The notes under the pieces are model-generated. The model was not told where the DNA came from, did no database searches, and was given only the letters and a program-made list of their open reading frames with translations. From UBA8752 sp036159995 (lineage in GTDB: Bacteria; Bacteroidota; Bacteroidia; Flavobacteriales_D; Sanyastnellaceae): a stretch of 64,000 nucleotides of DNA. The DNA lies in the NCBI GenBank assembly GCA_036159995.1, contig JAYYEI010000049.1:62001-126000 (forward strand). Reading direction: 5' to 3'. This document shows positions 44,943 through 53,268 of this stretch, piece by piece (the stretch's first letter is position 1; each line of letters opens with the position of its first letter). Both the position numbers and the translations under genes were made by a program.

Positions 44943-45377
44943 TCAAGTGTTGTTATGGCCCAAGTTGTGCAAGGCATCCAGCCATGGAAGATCTTCTTTC
45001 CCGGCAATGGCCGTGAGGGTGTGTTCGAGGAGTTTCATGGGCTTCAGGGTCTGTTGTTCGAAGTGGGCCAGGAGGGCACCCCGAATCATGCGGCCGTCCC
45101 GGATGGGAGTGAACCGCTCCTGCCTCTCTCCAAGGATACGCATCCGCTCGATGAGTCCAGCCTGGTGCAGGATGTTAAGCTGGGTGCTCACCCCGCCGCG
45201 GCTGGCTCCCGTGGAGGCGAGAATCTCGTCCGCGGTCAGGGGAGTCGGGTGAATGAGAAGGGTGCCGTGGATCAATCCGGCCGTACGGGTGAACCCCCAG
45301 GGCTTGAGGATCGCCGGCCATTCTTCGAGGAAGAAGTTGGCTGCCGCAGAGAATTCTTCGAGCCCGGATGTTCTCAC
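44943..45377 (-). CDS. MarR/GbsR-type winged-helix transcriptional regulator
   Basis: 144 residues. The winged helix (about 35-100) has LTADEILASTGASRGGVSTQLNILHQAGLIERMRILGERQERFTPI, close to GbsR-like regulators. The C-terminal helices (about 105-140) should dimerise. No obvious metal-binding cluster. GTG start at 45377. A TAACTTTG box and an ATTTCA-N8-TGAAAT repeat lie directly upstream, and the same repeat lies before ferritin downstream. Autoregulation and control of ferritin are strongly suggested, though the effector is unknown. Confidence 0.82.
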   Translation of the reverse strand: MRTSGLEEFSAAANFFLEEWPAILKPWGFTRTAGLIHGTLLIHPTPLTADEILASTGASRGGVSTQLNILHQAGLIERMRILGERQERFTPIRDGRMIRGALLAHFEQQTLKPMKLLEHTLTAIAGKEDLPWLDALHNLGHNNT

Positions 45378-45386
45378 CGGGCAAAG

Positions 45387-45406
45387 ATTTCAGAAAAAAA
45401 TGAAAT
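45387..45406. promoter_or_regulatory. Operator-like inverted repeat before the regulator gene
   Basis: ATTTCAGAAAAAAATGAAAT, the sister of the site before ferritin. It begins just downstream of the TAACTTTG box (45417-45410, - strand) and so would cover the transcription start, a classic repressor position. Confidence 0.65.
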
Positions 45407-45409
45407 ATG

Positions 45410-45417
45410 CAAAGTTA
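45410..45417 (-). promoter_or_regulatory. -7 box TAACTTTG of the regulator gene
   Basis: Exact TAnnTTTG on the - strand; its TAA is also the stop codon of the FAD oxidoreductase gene. The operator starts three bases downstream. Confidence 0.6.
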
Positions 45418-46461
45418 GATGAGTCGTGCAGGGTTCACGATGTCAGGGAGTTGGGTGTTTCCTGTGAGAGAATCACAGAACAAGCCAGCCCATCGTGGGC
45501 CAATCAAAACTCCTCGGGTTCCTAGGCCATTGAACACATGGAGGCCGGAGATGGTGGGATGGGGCCCGACGGCGGGCCGGCGATCCTTGGAGACCGGCCT
45601 CAATCCGACATCGTGACGGACCGTCGTGCTGATTTCTGCATTTGGAGCGGCTTGCCTCAGGGAGGCCAAAAGGAAATCCCGGGTCTCGGGGGTCGGATCG
45701 AGGTCGGTTCGGTTCCATTCATAGCTGGCTCCGAGGCGCCAGGAGCCGGGCTGCGCAGGCAGGGTCCATTTCCCGAAGTTCAGGATGTGCGTGTCCGGCA
45801 GGCAAGCGCCTCCACCCCCGTCGGGTTTCACCGTCAGGATTTCGCCACGGTTGGCCCGAATGTCCAATGGGGGTGCGGTGGAGTCCAGTGCAGCAGCATA
45901 CCCTCGGCAGTCGATGATGGCATCCCAGCCTTTCCCGTTTTCCTGCTGAGCCTGCGCAGTGGACCATGAGCCTCCCTTGAATCTTCCCTCCTCCGTGAGT
46001 TGGTTCCTCCAAGCCTGAATGAGCCGTGGCAGGTCCAGCCAACCGCCACCTTGGACGATGCCATAGCCATGGCCGCGTGAGGGAACGGCATCGGGAAGCC
46101 GCTCAAGCACTTCTGCATCAGACCGGACCGGTTCAATCCAGGGGCAATCCAGGGCCTTGCGGTTCCACTCTCGGGCGTATTCGGCGTTGGGAATCTGCTT
46201 GAGAATCGGAAGGAAATGGAGGAAGGTTTCATCAAGTTCAGCCTCGAAGGCGCGGTAGGTGGTCGTCATCGAATCGAGGTGGGCTCGGGCATCCCACACT
46301 TCGATGATGCGGCGGAACGACATCGGGTTGAACATGCCGGCCGCAACCGAAGAGGCGGACGGCTTTCCGGAGTCGACCACGTGGCAGTCCCACCCGCGCT
46401 GGAGCGCGGCGTGGCTGACGAGGGTGCCGGCCAGTCCCTGGCCCACGACCAGGACACGCAT
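45415..46461 (-). CDS. FAD-dependent oxidoreductase (DAO family)
   Basis: 348 residues. N-terminal dinucleotide fold MRVLVVGQGLAGTLVSHAALQRGWDCHVVD (GxGxxG), an ANRGEIL-type substrate domain strand, and a C-terminal LRPVSKDRRPAVGPHP then FNGLGTRGVLIGP motif, as in D-amino-acid/glycine oxidase-like enzymes. Substrate unknown. It starts one base after the kbl stop, so co-expression with kbl suggests a small amine or amino-acid substrate (inference). Confidence 0.85.
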   Translation of the reverse strand: MRVLVVGQGLAGTLVSHAALQRGWDCHVVDSGKPSASSVAAGMFNPMSFRRIIEVWDARAHLDSMTTTYRAFEAELDETFLHFLPILKQIPNAEYAREWNRKALDCPWIEPVRSDAEVLERLPDAVPSRGHGYGIVQGGGWLDLPRLIQAWRNQLTEEGRFKGGSWSTAQAQQENGKGWDAIIDCRGYAAALDSTAPPLDIRANRGEILTVKPDGGGGACLPDTHILNFGKWTLPAQPGSWRLGASYEWNRTDLDPTPETRDFLLASLRQAAPNAEISTTVRHDVGLRPVSKDRRPAVGPHPTISGLHVFNGLGTRGVLIGPRWAGLFCDSLTGNTQLPDIVNPARLI

Positions 46462-46462
46462 G

Positions 46463-47668
46463 TCAGACGGCTTCGGCGACGACGCCGAGTGACTTGCCCA
46501 CCTTCTCGAAGGCGTCCAGGGCCTGGTCGAGGTGGTCCTTCGTGTGGGCGGCACTGAGTTGGACGCGGATTCGGGCTTGGCCCTTGGGCACCACCGGATA
46601 GAAGAAGCCAATCACGTAGATGCCTTCTTCGAGGAGGGCGTCGGCCATCACCTGGCTCAATCGCGCGTCGCCCAGCATGACCGGGACAATGGCACTTTCT
46701 CCATTCTTGAAGTCGAGTCCGATGCGCCGGAGGCCGTCCTTGAAGTACCGGGTGTTCTCTTCGAGTCGGTCGCGGAGCTCGGTGGTTTCATCGAGCATCC
46801 GGAAGACCTCGAGGCTAGCGCCCACGATGCTTGGTGCGAGGGAGTTGCTGAAGAGATAGGGTCGGCTGCGTTGGCGAAGCATCTCGATGATCTCGGCGCG
46901 GCCCGTGGTGAATCCGCCCATGGCGCCACCCATGGCCTTGCCAAGCGTGCCCGTGATGATGTCCACGCGGCCCAATGCGTTCCGCAATTCGATGGAGCCC
47001 CGCCCGGTCCGGCCGATGAACCCGGTCGCGTGGCATTCATCCACCATGACGAGCGCGTCGTACTGGTCCGCGAGATCGCAGATGCGGTCAATCTGGGCGA
47101 CGTATCCGTCCATGGAGAACACTCCGTCGGTTACGATGACCTTGAAGCGGTGTCCGGCCTCGTTTGCGGCTTGCAGCTGCTTCTCGAGATCGGCCATGTC
47201 GTTGTTGGCGAAGCGGTAGCGCGCCGCCTTGCACAGCCGGACTCCATCGATGATGGAGGCGTGGTTGAGCGCATCGGAGATGATGGCGTCCTCCTTGGTC
47301 AGCAGCGGTTCAAAAACTCCGCCGTTGGCGTCGAAGGCCGCGGCGTAGAGGATGGTGTCCTCGGTGTGGTGGAAGTCGGCAATGGTCCGCTCGAGTTCCT
47401 TGTGGATGTCCTGCGTGCCGCAGATGAAGCGCACCGAGCTCATGCCAAACCCGCGGTCATCGATGGCGCGCTTGGCGGCGTCGACCACACGGGGGTGGGA
47501 GGACAGCCCGAGGTAGTTGTTGGCGCAGAAGTTGAGGACTTCACTTCCATCCTCCAACTGAATGACGGCGTCCTGCACCGAGGTGATGACCCGCTCCTTC
47601 TTGAACAGGCCATCCTGTTCAATCGCCTCCAGCTCCCGCCGGAGGTGATCCTTCATTGAACCGTACAT
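46463..47668 (-). CDS. kbl: Glycine C-acetyltransferase (2-amino-3-ketobutyrate CoA ligase)
   Basis: PLP-dependent alpha-oxoamine synthase of 401 residues; cleaves 2-amino-3-ketobutyrate with CoA to glycine and acetyl-CoA in threonine breakdown. PLP Lys in TGTLGKAMGGAMGG (about residue 245), with VDECHATG and SDALNHASIIDG. The start MYGSMKDHL at 47668 matches the family opening MYG-x-x-K-x-H-L. No threonine dehydrogenase lies beside it. A TATCTTCG box ends five bases before the ATG. Confidence 0.92.
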   Translation of the reverse strand: MYGSMKDHLRRELEAIEQDGLFKKERVITSVQDAVIQLEDGSEVLNFCANNYLGLSSHPRVVDAAKRAIDDRGFGMSSVRFICGTQDIHKELERTIADFHHTEDTILYAAAFDANGGVFEPLLTKEDAIISDALNHASIIDGVRLCKAARYRFANNDMADLEKQLQAANEAGHRFKVIVTDGVFSMDGYVAQIDRICDLADQYDALVMVDECHATGFIGRTGRGSIELRNALGRVDIITGTLGKAMGGAMGGFTTGRAEIIEMLRQRSRPYLFSNSLAPSIVGASLEVFRMLDETTELRDRLEENTRYFKDGLRRIGLDFKNGESAIVPVMLGDARLSQVMADALLEEGIYVIGFFYPVVPKGQARIRVQLSAAHTKDHLDQALDAFEKVGKSLGVVAEAV

Positions 47669-47673
47669 GTAGA

Positions 47674-47681
47674 CGAAGATA
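47674..47681 (-). promoter_or_regulatory. -7 box TATCTTCG of kbl
   Basis: TAnnTTCG box on the - strand, five bases before the kbl ATG. Confidence 0.5.
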
Positions 47682-47781
47682 GACGCCCCCCTTGCCAATC
47701 ATTTTTCTCATCCAGTCGGATGACATGGTAGAGCATGACCCTCTTGTCCTCGGCTGCGTTCCGGGCCACGGGTGTGGTGGC

Positions 47782-47789
47782 TACCTTCG
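47782..47789 (+). promoter_or_regulatory. -7 box TACCTTCG of metG
   Basis: TAnnTTCG box on the + strand, five bases before the metG ATG. It faces the kbl box across the 126-base divergent gap. Confidence 0.5.
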
Positions 47790-47794
47790 CCGCG

Positions 47795-49864
47795 ATGAGC
47801 GCGACCCCAGCCCGGACCCTGGTCACCTCGGCGTTGCCCTACGCCAACGGCCCGATCCACATTGGTCACATCGCCGGTGCCTACCTCCCGGCGGATGTGT
47901 ATGTGCGGTACTTGCGTTTGCGCAAGCAGGACGTCGTCTGGGTCTGCGGTTCGGATGAGCATGGGGCGGCCATCACCTTGCGCGCCCGGAAGGAAGGCAC
48001 CACCCCTCGGGCCATTGTGGACCGGTACCACGAGGAAATGCAGGAGGCTTTTGCCGGATTGGACATCGCCTTCGACCACTACGACCGCACTTCCAGCCCG
48101 GATCATCACCGCTTTGCGCAGGAGTATTTCCTGACCCTTCTCGACAAGGGCGCGTTTACCCAGGAAACGAGGCAACAGTTCTTCGACCCGGTCGAGAAGC
48201 AGTTCCTCGCTGACCGATATGTGCAGGGCGGCTGCCCCAAGTGCGGCCACGACAAGGCGTATGGCGACCAGTGTGAGAAGTGCGGGTCCGCACTGTCTCC
48301 CGAAGAGCTTATCGATCCGGTGAGCACCCTGAGCGGGGCCACGCCGGAGTGGCGCGAGACGACCCTGTGGTACCTCCCGATGGACCGTCACGAGGACTGG
48401 CTGAGGGAGTATCTCGAACAGGGTGTGCTCGATGGGGCCCCGCACCACGATCCCAAGGCGTGGAAGGCTCACGTGATCGGCCAGTGCAAGAGTTGGGTGG
48501 ACGGTGGCCTGCAGAGCCGGGCCATGACCCGGGACCTCGATTGGGGCGTCCCCGTGCCCGTGGAGGGGGCGGATGGCAAGGTCCTGTACGTGTGGCTCGA
48601 TGCCCCACTGGGCTACATCACCGCCACCCGGAACTGGGCCGAGAAGAAGGGGGTGGATTGGGAGCCGTACTGGAAAGACGGGGACACGCGCCTCGTCCAC
48701 TTCATTGGCAAGGACAACATCGTCTTCCATTGCATCATTTTCCCCATTCTTCTAAAGGAACACGGGGGATACCTGTTGCCACACAATGTCCCCGCGAACG
48801 AGTTCATGAACCTCGAGGGCGACAAGATTTCCACCTCGCGGAATTGGGCGGTGTGGGCGAAGGAATACATCGACGATTTCCCTGGCCGGAGTGATGAGAT
48901 GCGCTATGTCTTGGCCTCGATCATGCCGGAGCAGAAGGATGCGGAATTCACCTGGGAGGATTTCCAATCCCGGGTCAACAATGAGCTCGCGGATGTACTC
49001 GGAAACTTTGTGAACCGCGTCATCGTCTTGACGTCCAAGTACTTCGGCGGAAAGGTGCCCGCCGCGAGCGGGAATTGGACGGAGACGGATCGGAGCCTGC
49101 AGGACCTGATGGCCTCGACGCCCGGATCGGTGGGCGAGTCCATTGAGAAGTATCGGTTCCGGGATGCGTTGCAACACGCCATGGGGCTCGTCCGGGCCGG
49201 CAACAAGTACCTCACCGAAGAGGAGCCTTGGAAGGTCATCAAGTCCGATGAGCAGCGCACGGCGGACATCCTCAACCTCGCCCTACAGGTCACCGCGAAT
49301 GCCGCCATCGTCCTGTCTCCCTTCCTGCCGCGAACGTCCGAACGGATCGCCTCGGCGCTCGGGACGGCCCACCTGCCCTGGGACGCCGCCGGAGGAGACC
49401 TTGTGCCCGCCGGTCAGCCGCTGGGTTCCCTGCCCATCCTCTTCGAGAAGGTGACCGACGAGCAGGTCGAGGAACAGCGGGGCAAGCTGGGCCATGCGGG
49501 AGACGCAGAAGGCATGCGGGATGTCGAGGCTGAGAAGACCCAGACCACCTTCGACGACTTCCAGGCCATGGACCTGAGGGTGGCCGAGGTGATCGCAGCC
49601 GAAAAGGTCAAGGGCGCGGACAAACTCTTGCAGTTGACCGTGCGGACGGGCTACGATGAACGGACCGTGGTGAGCGGCATCGCCGAGCATTTCGCCCCGG
49701 AGGACGTCGTCGGAAGAAAGGTCACCTTGCTCGCCAACCTCGCTCCCCGCAAGATTCGGGGCGTCGTCTCCCAGGGCATGGTCCTGATGGCTTCCACCGA
49801 AGACGGCGGCTTGCGGTTCGTGACCCCCGAGGAGGGCGCCGAACCGGGCGACATCATTCGCTGA
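47795..49864 (+). CDS. metG: Methionyl-tRNA synthetase
   Basis: 689 residues. HIGH motif PYANGPIHIGH (residues 15-25), zinc knuckles CPKC and CEKC (about 146-162), and KMSKS replaced by the family variant KISTSRNWAVW (about 343). A C-terminal EMAP/Trbp111-like tRNA-binding domain (about 585-689: FQAMDLRVAEVIAAEKV, GVVSQGM) is also present. Start ATG 47795; the frame is open 20 codons further up, but those residues are not MetG-like. The 3' end overlaps the convergent Kunitz gene by 11 bases. Confidence 0.96.
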   Translation: MSATPARTLVTSALPYANGPIHIGHIAGAYLPADVYVRYLRLRKQDVVWVCGSDEHGAAITLRARKEGTTPRAIVDRYHEEMQEAFAGLDIAFDHYDRTSSPDHHRFAQEYFLTLLDKGAFTQETRQQFFDPVEKQFLADRYVQGGCPKCGHDKAYGDQCEKCGSALSPEELIDPVSTLSGATPEWRETTLWYLPMDRHEDWLREYLEQGVLDGAPHHDPKAWKAHVIGQCKSWVDGGLQSRAMTRDLDWGVPVPVEGADGKVLYVWLDAPLGYITATRNWAEKKGVDWEPYWKDGDTRLVHFIGKDNIVFHCIIFPILLKEHGGYLLPHNVPANEFMNLEGDKISTSRNWAVWAKEYIDDFPGRSDEMRYVLASIMPEQKDAEFTWEDFQSRVNNELADVLGNFVNRVIVLTSKYFGGKVPAASGNWTETDRSLQDLMASTPGSVGESIEKYRFRDALQHAMGLVRAGNKYLTEEEPWKVIKSDEQRTADILNLALQVTANAAIVLSPFLPRTSERIASALGTAHLPWDAAGGDLVPAGQPLGSLPILFEKVTDEQVEEQRGKLGHAGDAEGMRDVEAEKTQTTFDDFQAMDLRVAEVIAAEKVKGADKLLQLTVRTGYDERTVVSGIAEHFAPEDVVGRKVTLLANLAPRKIRGVVSQGMVLMASTEDGGLRFVTPEEGAEPGDIIR

Positions 49865-50615
49865 TCCAGACTTTGCTAACCGCCCCATTGGGGCTTCGTC
49901 GAATCAGGAGGCGCCCGGGTTCGGGAGAGACTGCACGGCCGAGGACATCAAAGTAGATGGGTTGGGCCTCCTGTGCGGTTGGGAGGATGGGCCGGACGTC
50001 CGACGCGAGGTCGAGCTCTGTCCAGCTCCATTCGCAGACGAGGTCGCCACCACCACCGGCCATCCACCCCTCGAAGAGCCGAAGGGTCCAAGGAAAGGGG
50101 GGCGGTGACCCTTGCAGGTCAACTCCAGGTTCGAGGTCGAGAAACCGCTCTTCGAAATAACCAGGAGCGCTCCCGAACCCGTAGAAATTGGGTGCGGTCT
50201 CGTTGGTTTCGGCGGCAATGAGGTGGCCATTCGAATCGCTTAAGGCGAATCCACAATAGGCAACCCAGACCATCGATGTGAAAAAGGGTTCGACGAGGAT
50301 GGCCAAGTGGTCGACCCCGCTGGGCCATGTTCCGAAGGACAGGGCTGTCACGGAGATGGAGTCGCAAATGGGATAGGACAAGGTGTCCCCGACACAACCG
50401 GATGCCTGGCAGGCCGCCAGCGTCGCGAAGGGGACCACTCCTTCACACCCGCCCCAGGTGAATTCGGTGCACATCTGCGTCAACGGATCGAAATGCCAGG
50501 CGGGAATGGCCGCTTCGCACGGACCGGGGTCGGGCTCAAGCAGACAGGCCTCCACCTGGGCTGCTCCAAGGACCGAGCTCCACAGCAGGAGCAGCAGGAG
50601 ACCGATCCGGATCAT
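49854..50615 (-). CDS. Secreted Kunitz-domain protein with T9SS-like tail
   Basis: 253 residues. A signal peptide (residues 1-19) is followed directly by a Kunitz/BPTI-type domain: cysteines at 24, 33, 49, 57, 69 and 74. The spacing is 8-15-7-11-4, against 8-15-7-12-3 in BPTI. GPC is at 31-33, F-x-W-G-G-C at 52-57, and the P1 position (residue 34) is Glu instead of Lys/Arg. A domain of unknown type (about 80-205) follows. The last 40 residues (PIYFDVLGRAVSPEPGRLLIRR ... KVWISE) resemble a T9SS C-terminal domain. Translationally coupled to asd by an ATGA overlap. Possible role: inhibitor of an external protease. Confidence 0.78.
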   Translation of the reverse strand: MIRIGLLLLLLWSSVLGAAQVEACLLEPDPGPCEAAIPAWHFDPLTQMCTEFTWGGCEGVVPFATLAACQASGCVGDTLSYPICDSISVTALSFGTWPSGVDHLAILVEPFFTSMVWVAYCGFALSDSNGHLIAAETNETAPNFYGFGSAPGYFEERFLDLEPGVDLQGSPPPFPWTLRLFEGWMAGGGGDLVCEWSWTELDLASDVRPILPTAQEAQPIYFDVLGRAVSPEPGRLLIRRSPNGAVSKVWISE

Positions 50616-51625
50616 TTGCGGAACCGACCTGTCTTCTGGAGGTATTCGGCGATCTGGATGGCGTTCGTGGCGGCGCCCTTCCGCAGGTTGTCCGACACGA
50701 TCCACATGTGAAGGCCCTGTTCGTGCGAAATGTCCCGGCGGATGCGGCCGACGAAGACCTCGTCCTTGCCCTCGGCACGCAGGGGCATGGGATATTGGTT
50801 GCTCATGGGGTCGTCCTGGATGATCAGGCCGGGCATCAATTGCAAGGCCTCACGGACGTCCGGCACGCTGAAGGAGCGCTCGAGCTCCAGATAGACGCTT
50901 TCGCTGTGCCCTCCCACCACCGGGACACGCACGGCAGTGGCGCTCACCTCCACATGGGCGTCATCGAGGATCTTCTTGGTCTCATGGTGAAGCTTCATCT
51001 CCTCGCGGGTGAAGTCGTTCTCCAAGAACACGTCGCAGTGTGGCAGGCAATTGCCGTCAATCGGGTGCGGGTAGACGCGGTTGGCCTCGTTTCCCTTCCG
51101 TTCTTCTGTCAACTGGGCAATGCCCGCCTGTCCCGTGCCCGTCACGCTTTGGTACGTGCTGACGATGGCCCGGCGAATGAGGAAGCGATCGTGGAGGGGC
51201 TTGAGGGCCATCACGAGTTGGATCGTGGAGCAGTTCGGATTGGCAATCAGCAGGTCCTTGTTCTTGATGCTGTCCGCGTTGACTTCCGGCACGACAAGCG
51301 GCACGTCGGGGTCCATTCTCCAGGCGGATGAATTGTCCACCACGGAACATCCGATGTCGGTGAACGCCCGGGCCCACTGGCGGCTGATGTCTCCCCCAGC
51401 GCTGAACAGGGCGAGGTCCGGCTTCTGCTCGATGGCCTCCTCAATGGTCATGACCTCGATGGCCTCTCCCTTGAAATCCACGGTCTTGCCCTTGGACCGC
51501 TCACTGGCCACGGGGAGAAGGCGCTTGATGGGGAATTTCCGGGCAATCAGTCCTTCGATGATCTTCCTTCCCACCAATCCGGTCGCGCCAACTACGGCCA
51601 GGGTCCTTCCGTGTGTGGATGCCAT
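50612..51625 (-). CDS. asd: Aspartate-semialdehyde dehydrogenase
   Basis: 337 residues; NADPH-dependent step to lysine/diaminopimelate, threonine and methionine. VVGATGLVGRKI nucleotide loop at the N-terminus, catalytic Cys in IANPNCSTIQLVMAL (about residue 130), TYQSVTGTGQAGI, and the late His-containing GGHSESVYLE. Upstream, TACCTTTA at 51698-51691 (- strand) is one base off the -7 consensus. Confidence 0.95.
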   Translation of the reverse strand: MASTHGRTLAVVGATGLVGRKIIEGLIARKFPIKRLLPVASERSKGKTVDFKGEAIEVMTIEEAIEQKPDLALFSAGGDISRQWARAFTDIGCSVVDNSSAWRMDPDVPLVVPEVNADSIKNKDLLIANPNCSTIQLVMALKPLHDRFLIRRAIVSTYQSVTGTGQAGIAQLTEERKGNEANRVYPHPIDGNCLPHCDVFLENDFTREEMKLHHETKKILDDAHVEVSATAVRVPVVGGHSESVYLELERSFSVPDVREALQLMPGLIIQDDPMSNQYPMPLRAEGKDEVFVGRIRRDISHEQGLHMWIVSDNLRKGAATNAIQIAEYLQKTGRFRK

Positions 51626-51768
51626 GATCTGCTCTTTCTTCGATTCGTCAACGGCCCCAAACCCTTTGTGGGCGAAGGATTCCGCAGTTGTAAAGGTACG
51701 AGGTTGGCGGCATGCACATCCACTGCCGGTTTCTGGCCACCCGTGAGTGAGCGGGGCGTCAATTGTGG

Positions 51769-52449
51769 ATGCGGTTGACCGACCTTGCGGACATGTTCGA
51801 GGGAGCCTTGCGCACAGTCCAGGAAATGCCGGTTGGATGGTGGTCCAGTTGGTTCCTGTTGGCCCTCGGCCTTGGGCTTCTTCAACGGGCGCAGCCGGCC
51901 CACCGGCGTTGGATGTGGTGGGCGTGGACAGACCACCGTCTGCTGGTCCTGGAACTCGCTGACCGGCATCGGGTTCAGATCACGTGGGTGGTGTCTTGTG
52001 CCCTCGCCGGATTGGCCATGTCCCTGTCCATGGTGGGGATGGGGGCGGTGTCGGACTCGGCCATGCCCTCCTGGCCCTTGGTATGGAGGGGGGTATTCGC
52101 TTGGGCTTTGCTCTTGTTCTTGCGCTGGGTCACGGCCCTCCTCTGGGACTTGAGGTTGGGGGACCATCACGTCGGGGACGTCTTCTTTCTGAATCACCGA
52201 CTCCACATGGAATCGGCGGCCTGGTTGATCGCTCCGGTCGGGTTTGTCTGCTCAACGTGGGGACCGGACGCCAGCCGGTTTGGGTTTCGGGTGGCCCTCT
52301 TCCTCTGGGGTGCGGGCTGGTTCCTCCGACAGCGCCGGGGCGTTTCCCAGAACCCATTGTTCAGAAAACAGCCCCTACTCGGGATTCTGTACCTTTGCGG
52401 CCTCGAAATCCTCCCGGTCGCGGTCCTCTTCCGCATCTGGCAGGGGTAA
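51769..52449 (+). CDS. DUF4271 membrane protein
   Basis: 226 residues with about six hydrophobic helices. The C-terminal LGILYLCGLEILPVAVLFRIW block is typical of DUF4271, which precedes hemD in Bacteroidota. Start ATG 51769; the 143-base gap upstream separates it from the divergent asd. Function unknown; the fixed neighbourhood suggests a link to envelope or haem biosynthesis, unproven. Confidence 0.75.
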   Translation: MRLTDLADMFEGALRTVQEMPVGWWSSWFLLALGLGLLQRAQPAHRRWMWWAWTDHRLLVLELADRHRVQITWVVSCALAGLAMSLSMVGMGAVSDSAMPSWPLVWRGVFAWALLLFLRWVTALLWDLRLGDHHVGDVFFLNHRLHMESAAWLIAPVGFVCSTWGPDASRFGFRVALFLWGAGWFLRQRRGVSQNPLFRKQPLLGILYLCGLEILPVAVLFRIWQG

Positions 52450-52453
52450 GCAC

Positions 52454-53200
52454 ATGGGCAAGAAGGTCAAGACCATTCTCATTTCGCAACCCAAACCTTC
52501 GACGGAGAAGTCGCCGTATTTCGATCTGGCGGCCAAGCACAAGTTGAAGATTGATTTCCGCAGCTTCATCCATGTGGAAGGGGTCGACGGACAGACGTTT
52601 CGTCAGGAGCGCATCGACCTGGGCGAGCACGGCAGCATCATTTTCACGTCCCGCAATGCGGTCGACCACTACTTCCGGATGGCGGCGGAGCTTCGCTACG
52701 AGGTGCCGGATACGACCAAGTATTTCTGCATCAGCGAGTCCACGGCCCACTATCTGCAGAAGTACATCGTGTATCGCAAGCGGAAGATCTTCCATGGTCA
52801 ACTCCGCTTCACCGAGCTGATCGACAGCATCAAGAAGCACAAGAAGGAGAAGTTCCTGCTTCCCTGCGCGGACATCCTCAAGCCGAGCATTCCCGCCCTG
52901 CTCGAGGAGAATGGCATCGACTTCACCAAGGCGGTGATGTACAAGACGGTGTGCAGCGACCTGTCTGACCTGTCCGATGTGAAGTACGACATGCTCGTGT
53001 TCTTCTCGCCGTCCGGCATCGAGAGTCTCTACAAGAACTTCCCAGACTTCGAGCAGGGAGAAACCCGCATTGCCGTGTTCGGCCCGACGACGCGCAAGGC
53101 GGCGGAAGCCAAGAACCTGCGGATTGACATCGGTGCGCCCCACCCCAAGGCGCCGTCGATGAGCATGGCCATCGAGAACCACATTCTCGGCAAGGACTGA
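52454..53200 (+). CDS. hemD: Uroporphyrinogen-III synthase
   Basis: 248 residues. Cyclises hydroxymethylbilane to uroporphyrinogen III (tetrapyrrole synthesis). The family has weak sequence conservation; the recognisable parts are KTILISQPKP near the N-terminus, GSIIFTSRNAV, and YDMLVFFSPSGIESL then IAVFGPTTRKAA. Four bases follow DUF4271. A TACCTTTG at 52390-52397 lies in the DUF4271 coding end, but it encodes the conserved LYLCG there and may be coincidental. Confidence 0.85.
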   Translation: MGKKVKTILISQPKPSTEKSPYFDLAAKHKLKIDFRSFIHVEGVDGQTFRQERIDLGEHGSIIFTSRNAVDHYFRMAAELRYEVPDTTKYFCISESTAHYLQKYIVYRKRKIFHGQLRFTELIDSIKKHKKEKFLLPCADILKPSIPALLEENGIDFTKAVMYKTVCSDLSDLSDVKYDMLVFFSPSGIESLYKNFPDFEQGETRIAVFGPTTRKAAEAKNLRIDIGAPHPKAPSMSMAIENHILGKD

Positions 53201-53268
53201 TCGCCCTGGAAGCAAGGGAACCCAGCAAGGACCTCGGCCAGGGCCGGGACAGAAGCCTGAAGCGGAAG

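Noticed and set aside
52390..52397. TACCTTTG as a promoter for hemD
   Set aside because: Exact consensus, but it encodes the conserved Tyr-Leu-Cys of DUF4271, so it may be there for the protein; not listed as a feature.
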